46,232 nt of DNA, from contig FIZM01000003.1 of the NCBI GenBank assembly GCA_900019985.1, forward strand, positions 1 to 46,232, written 5' to 3'. This document shows, one piece after another, positions 40,930 through 46,232 of the stretch; position 1 is the first letter of the stretch; each line of letters starts with the position of its first letter. Below the pieces are notes generated by a model. It was not told the origin of the DNA and ran no database searches. It worked only from the letters and a program-made list of their open reading frames with translations. The stretch comes from an uncultured Clostridia bacterium (GTDB lineage: Bacteria > Bacillota > SHA-98 > UBA4971). Position numbers and translations under genes: made by a program.

Positions 40930-42351
40930 TTGAAAACACTTCGAGACCTCGTGGTACATGAAGGTAATCAATCTTTGGTTGATGCCTTGGAAATGTCCAT
41001 TCTATCCCTCATGGCAGGCACACCCGTTCATGTTCATGTGGAAGGCCTTCGTGGTACAGGAAAGACAACAGTTATCCGGGCTATGAAAAGCATTCTCCCT
41101 TCTATTGAACGAGTTAGAGGATGTCTGTATAACTGCGAACCTGCCAACCCTCACTGTCCGGCCCACCGCAACATGGACCCTGAGGACCTATCTTCATTAG
41201 GCACAGAGTCTATTCCCATTCCCTTTCTTGAGATATCTCATGCCGCAAAACTTGGGACGGTTGTCGGCAGCATAGACCTGGCAAGAGTGGTGGATCCCAA
41301 TCATCCTGAAGTAGCTCTTCTTCCCGGAGTAATACCCAGGGCATATAGGGGCATCATTTTCGTTGACGAAATAAACAGGCTGGCAGATACATCTCCTGAG
41401 CTCACCGACGTTCTATTGGATGTCATGGGAACAAAACCGGGGCGCCTCCAGATAGAAGAGACAGGCTTGCCTGCATTTATACTGCCTGTCATCTGCTGTG
41501 TATGGGCTGCCAGCAATCCTGATGAAGAACCCGGAGCACTGGAAGATATAAGAAGACAGCTGTCAGACAGGTTTGATTTTGTCGTGAATATGGGTAGGCC
41601 GCAGAATCACGATGCGGTAAAAAGGATTTTGTCCGGCAACATATGGGGAGAAGAAGTGCTGTCGCATAAGTATGGAGCCTCTGTCCTGGAGAGGGCGGAT
41701 ACATTACGGCAGATTTCGCTGTCGGACGATTTATCATCACTCTTAGCCGAGCTGTATATCGGTTTTGGAATTGAAAGCCTGCGAGCTGTAGAAGCCATAT
41801 CTCTCGGTGCGCGGGCAAGGGCTGCAATGAATTCCAGAACCAAAGTATTGCTTGATGATATTAGGAGTGTGCTAGGGATTACCCTTCGCCATCGTGTCGA
41901 CGGGGCAACACTTATAAATATAGGCAAGTTTCTCGATGAGTATGAATCAAAACAAGGTAAACACAGACGAGAAGAAAGAGAACAAGGCAGTCCAAGAGAT
42001 GGGGCAGGTGAAGAAAGATCTGAAGAAGGTGCCGGGAAGGATCCGGTAAGGACGGATGACGCTTGCATAAAACCTGAGTCTCTATGGGACAGGCTGATAA
42101 AAAGCATGGGGCTGACCCGTCATGACATGTCTAAAAGGCACTATGGTACTGAAGGTGCCGGTTTGTCTCAGGGCACAGCCGCATCCCGCACATCGGCAGG
42201 GCATGGGCGGCGGTATGCAGCCGGAGGCGGGACAAGCATTGCTGACCCCAGAGACGTAGACATACACGCACCTCCGGCAAAAGCCAGATCCCTGTTTCAA
42301 CTGTCAGGTAGCGAGATCCTCTTTACCGAGGAGGATCTCAAGATAAGATGA
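40930..42351 (+). CDS. Magnesium chelatase subunit I-like AAA ATPase
   Basis: A ~473-residue AAA ATPase of the ChlI/BchI branch. Walker A GLRGTGKTT (K45), a cysteine loop RGCLYNCEPANPHC (~63-76) as in ChlI proteins, GTVVGSIDLARV, Walker B IIFVDEINRL (~143-152) and sensor AASNPDEEPG. The C-terminal ~120 residues are low-complexity and charged (SKQGKHRREEREQG), likely a flexible link to the VWA partner. TTG 40930 has GGAGGTG 6 bases upstream; an earlier in-frame ATG (40885) lacks a site. No porphyrin genes are nearby, so true magnesium insertion is unlikely. Confidence 0.82.
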   Translation: MKTLRDLVVHEGNQSLVDALEMSILSLMAGTPVHVHVEGLRGTGKTTVIRAMKSILPSIERVRGCLYNCEPANPHCPAHRNMDPEDLSSLGTESIPIPFLEISHAAKLGTVVGSIDLARVVDPNHPEVALLPGVIPRAYRGIIFVDEINRLADTSPELTDVLLDVMGTKPGRLQIEETGLPAFILPVICCVWAASNPDEEPGALEDIRRQLSDRFDFVVNMGRPQNHDAVKRILSGNIWGEEVLSHKYGASVLERADTLRQISLSDDLSSLLAELYIGFGIESLRAVEAISLGARARAAMNSRTKVLLDDIRSVLGITLRHRVDGATLINIGKFLDEYESKQGKHRREEREQGSPRDGAGEERSEEGAGKDPVRTDDACIKPESLWDRLIKSMGLTRHDMSKRHYGTEGAGLSQGTAASRTSAGHGRRYAAGGGTSIADPRDVDIHAPPAKARSLFQLSGSEILFTEEDLKIR

Positions 42352-44120
42352 ATTCCTACCGCCACTTGACCTCCATAAGGTACGACCACCACCGTCTTGT
42401 CAAAACGATGCTGACTGAATTCCGTATGGGGCGAGGCCTCCGAATTGGTGAAACCACTGTAATCAGCAGGAGAGTCCACGTTATCTATCCTGAAGAACCC
42501 GGCGAAGTGAAGATTATCATCAACCAGGACGCAGGAGCTGCCTTCTACGCGAGGATAAAGAAGAACGAGATCCTTCACATTGACATTTTCCATGAAATTG
42601 CCGAGGTCGACCACAGGAGAATCGCAGAAGCCATTAAACACGCTGTATACGAGTATTTCCGAGATCCTGTGTTTCACCATGGAAGGGGATTCTTGTTTCC
42701 TTCAGCCGGGGAACTCCTGGACCTTATTGATATCCAAACAGGGAGCGGGGGAGGCAGAGTCAGCGGCTCTCTGAATTACGGAAGGAAGTATTCGCTCCGG
42801 AAAGCCCACTTTAACCACGTGCACCTGGCTGCTATGTTTCCGGATAACTGTCTCGCAGTCGTATTCTATATTGTAAGCGCCATAGAAGAAGAGCTGGCCT
42901 GCCAAGGGATTGAAATCCGCAAGGTAGAGAGAATATCTCACCTGGAAGGAAAGGGGAAAGCTGATCTTTCGCCATACTCGAGCATCTTCGACTCACACCT
43001 GAACGAGACAGGAAAGCAGCCGGCTGACAGGGATTGGAAGTCTCTCGACGAGGAGTCCCGCATAGATACAGTGGCATCAATGGCAGAGGAGTTCGGCGGA
43101 AGGGTTAACATGGCGAAACTCCTTGAAAGCCTTACATGTACAGGTAATATTCCTCCGGACATCCGCTCTGATGTCGGTGATCTTGACGAGGTTATAGAAA
43201 GGCTTACCTCCTGGCAGCTGATAGGACGCGAGATGGGCAAGTTTTCTCTGACTCCTAAAGGTGAGGAAGTAAAGAGCATCCTAACTTCCTACGCTTCAGA
43301 GATCGAAGCAGCAATAAGGCGGATTATCAGGAAGATGCCGATTATCAGGAAGTTTCCCCAACATGAAGAAGGCAAGTTCCGTAAGAAAGCCAGGGGAGAT
43401 ACTCCGAGAATTGCCAAGACCTTAAGACCGCTTAGGGAAGGCGAGTGGTGTGACAGTATCGCAGTCCCTGAAACAGTCGTTGCTTCGCTGGTAAGACGTA
43501 AAATCGAAAAAGATGCTCCCTCTAGGCTCTTGCGGGAGGACATCCGGGTATACAGACGCCGCCCGGTGAGCCCGCCGGAAATCTGCCTCTTAATCGATGC
43601 CAGTGCGAGTATGGTAGGGCGACGGATTCGGGCTGCAAAATACCTGATACGTCACTTGACCATGGCATGCCGTGTAAAAATCAGTGTACTGACGTTTCAA
43701 GAGCGCGACGTCAAGATCCATATTGCGTCTACGAGGTCAAAGAAGGCAATTGAAGAAGGGGTGAAAAGGATTCAACCCCAGGGCCTGACCCCGCTTGCTG
43801 CAGGCATCGCCGATACCCTGGAGTTCATAAAAGCAAAAAGGATAAAAGATGTCCTTCTTATCTTGATAACAGACGGCATTCCCACTATGAACCGTTGGAC
43901 TGCTGATCCTGCGAGAGACGCTCTTACAGCTGCAAAAGCCATCGCCGACAGGAAAATAGCTTTTATGTGTGTAGGCCTCCAACCCAACAAGGACTTTCTT
44001 TCTCGCCTTGTCGATGTGGCCCATGGTAAACTGTATATAGTGGACGAATTCGACAAGGATATTCTGGTGAACCTTGTGCGAGCCGGAAGACGAGAGAGCA
44101 CCAAAGGCAGCAATCGCTGA
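42348..44120 (+). CDS. VWA-domain partner of the chelatase-like AAA ATPase
   Basis: A 590-residue protein. The first ~330 residues are not recognised; they include beta-rich text (VHVIYPEEPGEVKIIINQ) and a helical region with a winged-helix-like ending (FSLTPKGEEVKSIL). The C-terminal ~180 residues form a VWA domain with an intact MIDAS: DASAS (near residue 417), a threonine in GLTPLAAGI, and ITDGIPT. Overlaps the AAA gene as ATGA. ChlI-ChlD and MoxR-VWA pairs act together to insert metals or remodel proteins; the target here is unknown. Confidence 0.8.
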   Translation: MNSYRHLTSIRYDHHRLVKTMLTEFRMGRGLRIGETTVISRRVHVIYPEEPGEVKIIINQDAGAAFYARIKKNEILHIDIFHEIAEVDHRRIAEAIKHAVYEYFRDPVFHHGRGFLFPSAGELLDLIDIQTGSGGGRVSGSLNYGRKYSLRKAHFNHVHLAAMFPDNCLAVVFYIVSAIEEELACQGIEIRKVERISHLEGKGKADLSPYSSIFDSHLNETGKQPADRDWKSLDEESRIDTVASMAEEFGGRVNMAKLLESLTCTGNIPPDIRSDVGDLDEVIERLTSWQLIGREMGKFSLTPKGEEVKSILTSYASEIEAAIRRIIRKMPIIRKFPQHEEGKFRKKARGDTPRIAKTLRPLREGEWCDSIAVPETVVASLVRRKIEKDAPSRLLREDIRVYRRRPVSPPEICLLIDASASMVGRRIRAAKYLIRHLTMACRVKISVLTFQERDVKIHIASTRSKKAIEEGVKRIQPQGLTPLAAGIADTLEFIKAKRIKDVLLILITDGIPTMNRWTADPARDALTAAKAIADRKIAFMCVGLQPNKDFLSRLVDVAHGKLYIVDEFDKDILVNLVRAGRRESTKGSNR

Positions 44121-44207
44121 AGGCAGGATTTCACAGCCCGCTTACAGAATATCCCCAAAACGTATGTTTGTCCATGCTCATGTCTTTCAAGTTAGGAGAT
44201 GATCTCA

Positions 44208-44654
44208 TTGCTTGCCATTGCCGTAGTGGGGTTGGCGTTTGCTGTTATTGTGGCGATGTTTGCTATCCAAAACTCTACGCCGGTGTCTATTTCGTTCTTC
44301 AGCTGGCAGCTTGCAGATATTTCCCTGGCTCTGGTAATCTTGGGTTCTGCAGCGGCAGGTGCATTGGCAGCAGGCTTGTTCGCCATCGTCAGAGAAATCA
44401 GGCTAAAGCTTTCGCTGAGGGCATGTAGAAACAGGTTGGAGTCTGCAACAAGAGAACTAGATCTGACACGTGATGACAATACGAATCTGCAGAAGGAAGT
44501 TGAAAGGCTGAGTGAAGAGGTCCGGGCTACGGCTTCTGAGCTTGAGGAAGCACGAAAGCGTGTATCAGCCCTTGAGATCGAGCTGGAAGCTACTCAAGCT
44601 ATGGAAATCCTTCCTGAACCTCAAAGTGACGGCAACAACGAAGGCGATTATTGA
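44208..44654 (+). CDS. LapA-domain membrane protein with coiled coil
   Basis: A ~148-residue protein. Two membrane helices (residues ~1-20 and ~35-62) with FAIQNSTPVSISFFSWQ between them match the LapA (DUF1049) domain. A coiled coil of ~75 residues follows (LQKEVERLSEEVRATASELEEARKR). TTG 44208 is 9 bases after AGGAG; the alternative ATG 44199 overlaps the site. LapA-type proteins assist lipopolysaccharide assembly in Gram-negatives; in this Gram-positive context the role is open. It lies between the VWA gene and recJ. Confidence 0.75.
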   Translation: MLAIAVVGLAFAVIVAMFAIQNSTPVSISFFSWQLADISLALVILGSAAAGALAAGLFAIVREIRLKLSLRACRNRLESATRELDLTRDDNTNLQKEVERLSEEVRATASELEEARKRVSALEIELEATQAMEILPEPQSDGNNEGDY

Positions 44655-44675
44655 AACATCCGGAGGAATGAAAGA

Positions 44676-46232
44676 TTGACAGATTGTGTGTGGAAGCTAT
44701 CAGACATGCCTGAAGAAGCTCGGGCAATAAGCAAGACTATCAGCACTGCTTTATGCATTCCCTCAATTGTGGCGGATTTGATGGTTCAAAGAGGGATCAA
44801 GAGTGCAAGGGATGGCGAAGCGTTTCTAAGGGCTGATCTTGCGGATCTTGAAGATCCGCACCTTCTCAAAGATATAGACAAGGCAGTGGAGCGAATATCC
44901 CGTGGGATAGAAGAAAACGAGAGAATCGTTGTGTACGGAGACTATGATGTAGACGGGATCACGTCCATATGCATTCTTGTGGACGTTCTTAGGGGCCTCG
45001 GTGCAAATGTCGACTATTATATACCTGACCGCGTTGACGAAGGCTACGGAATAAACCAAGAGGCGGTAGCGAGCATAGCAAAAGACTGTACATCCCTGTT
45101 GATTACGGTAGATTGCGGTATTACCGCATCTTCCGAGGTTCAGCTTGCGCAGAGCCTCGGTATGGATGTTATTGTTACAGATCACCATGAACCTTCAGCG
45201 AAGATCCCGCCTGCAGTTGCAGTCATCAACCCTAAACGCCATGATGAGGAGTACCCATTTCGAGATCTTGCAGGTGTAGGCGTTGCTTACAAGTTGTCCC
45301 AGGCTCTTGTCACATCGCTCAAAGGTCCAAAGGAAGCCCGCGTTCTATCTGACCGTTTTCTCGACCTTGTTGCCCTCGGTACAATCGCCGATGTCTCTCC
45401 TCTTGTCGGAGAAAACAGGATCTTTGCCAAGCAGGGACTGGCAAGGATTAACCGGACGGAGAATATCGGGTTACAATGCTTGATTGAAGTCTGCGGACTG
45501 AAGGACCGTACGATTACCGCAGGGACAGTAGGGTTTGTGCTTGCCCCGCGCCTTAATGCGGCAGGTAGGATCCGCGACCCTGCCCTTTGTGTAGAACTCC
45601 TGTTAACTGATTCACCGCAAAGAGCCATGTCTATCGCAAGGTTCCTGGACAGTGTCAACTCAGAAAGACAAAGGCTGGAAATGAAGACACTGGAAGAGGC
45701 TTTATCCATGGTGAAAACATGTGACGGCCGGCCTGTTGACTGTGTCCTGGTTCTGGCGAAAGAAGGGTGGCACCCCGGGGTAATCGGAATCGTGGCATCC
45801 AGAATTGTAGAGGAGTTCAACCGTCCTGCGTTCTTGATAACCCTTGACGGTGACGAAGGGAGAGGTTCCGGGAGGAGTATCCCGGAATTCGATTTGTATC
45901 GCGCACTGTCTCAGTGCTCTGACACTCTTCTTGGTTTCGGAGGACATAAGTATGCCGCCGGTATTGCCGTATCTCGACACGGTATTGACAGGTTCCGTCA
46001 AGCGATAAATGAGGTTGGACGAAGCGTCCTCTGTGAAGAAGATTTCTTGCCTAAGGTCTTCTGCCATCTCGAGCTTACCCTCGACAGAATCGACTTGGAA
46101 GTGGCTAAAGGCATTGCTATGCTGGCACCTTTCGGTTTCGGCAATCCGACACCCCTTTTTCTTTCGACAGGAGTCGAACTCCTGGAGTATCGAGGGGTTG
46201 GGGCAGACGGCAAGCATTTAAAGATGGTACTT
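44676..46232 (+). CDS. recJ: Single-stranded-DNA-specific exonuclease RecJ (3' end outside window)
   Basis: An open frame of 519 codons to the window end without a stop. DHH-family motifs are in order: motif I YGDYDVDGITS, motif II VDCGIT, motif III DHHE, motif IV PRLNAAGRI. The DHHA1 region follows with EGWHPGVIGIVASR and GFGGHKYAAG, then the start of the OB fold (GFGNPTPLF, HLKMVL). RecJ is a 5'-3' ssDNA exonuclease in repair. TTG start with GGAGG at 44662-44666. The missing part is the C-terminus. Confidence 0.93.
   Translation, partial: MTDCVWKLSDMPEEARAISKTISTALCIPSIVADLMVQRGIKSARDGEAFLRADLADLEDPHLLKDIDKAVERISRGIEENERIVVYGDYDVDGITSICILVDVLRGLGANVDYYIPDRVDEGYGINQEAVASIAKDCTSLLITVDCGITASSEVQLAQSLGMDVIVTDHHEPSAKIPPAVAVINPKRHDEEYPFRDLAGVGVAYKLSQALVTSLKGPKEARVLSDRFLDLVALGTIADVSPLVGENRIFAKQGLARINRTENIGLQCLIEVCGLKDRTITAGTVGFVLAPRLNAAGRIRDPALCVELLLTDSPQRAMSIARFLDSVNSERQRLEMKTLEEALSMVKTCDGRPVDCVLVLAKEGWHPGVIGIVASRIVEEFNRPAFLITLDGDEGRGSGRSIPEFDLYRALSQCSDTLLGFGGHKYAAGIAVSRHGIDRFRQAINEVGRSVLCEEDFLPKVFCHLELTLDRIDLEVAKGIAMLAPFGFGNPTPLFLSTGVELLEYRGVGADGKHLKMVL

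Overview
The window reads as a chromosomal backbone segment from an anaerobic, endospore-forming Firmicute of the Clostridia / Peptococcaceae type. The grounds are a ferredoxin-dependent 2-oxoacid oxidoreductase next to butyrate kinase, a dense set of sporulation genes (GerMN protein, spoIIM, dacF, spoIIAA-AB-sigF, spoVAC-AD-AE, ytfJ, spoIIP), the clostridial IspH-ribosomal protein S1 fusion, and free use of GTG and TTG starts with strong GGAGG sites. Almost every gene is on the + strand and packed into overlapping or closely spaced operons. I see no tRNA, rRNA, CRISPR array, insertion sequence or prophage, and no gap without a gene is longer than about 300 bases.

Layout: (1) 1-3004, end of butyrate kinase, then a four-subunit (delta, alpha, beta, gamma) 2-oxoacid:ferredoxin oxidoreductase. 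Together they could oxidise branched-chain or other 2-oxoacids to acyl-CoA and recover ATP. A GerMN protein on the minus strand meets this operon tail to tail. (2) 3799-9987, DUF3866 protein, Nudix ADP-ribose pyrophosphatase, an endonuclease Q-like PHP protein, SpoIIM, XerD and pyrimidine nucleoside phosphorylase. This order resembles the Bacillus nudF-spoIIM-xerD-drm/punA-dacF region. (3) 10098-19810, dacF, the spoIIA operon behind a SigH-like promoter, a dodecin, spoVAC-AD-AE, three genes of the acyl-CoA dehydratase activase group, and lysA behind its own promoter and an attenuator-like hairpin. (4) 19835-24821, site-2 protease, trpS, scpA-scpB, DUF2953, ytfJ, rluB. (5) 24843-31756, cmk, plsC, ispH-rpsA, DUF1614, spoIIP, PrsA-like foldase. 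(6) 31918-39294, der, plsY, gpsA, zinc-ribbon membrane protein, HEAT-repeat protein, MgtC, surE, small membrane protein, ddl. (7) 39383-46232, a PAS-AAA-Fis sigma-54 activator, then a near-consensus -24/-12 promoter, then a magnesium-chelatase-like AAA ATPase overlapped by a VWA protein, then a LapA-like protein and recJ (cut by the window end).

The strongest candidate for an undescribed system is region 7: an activator, the kind of promoter it would act on, and a two-gene AAA/VWA machine lie in a row. Second is the activase-like trio between the spoVA genes and lysA, with no dehydratase in sight, in a stretch devoted to forespore development and diaminopimelate/lysine metabolism. Third is a set of RNA-level control candidates: an attenuator before lysA and inverted repeats that take in the ribosome binding sites of the dodecin gene and of a small membrane protein gene after surE. 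All functions are inferred by reading sequence and motifs; no database search was run.
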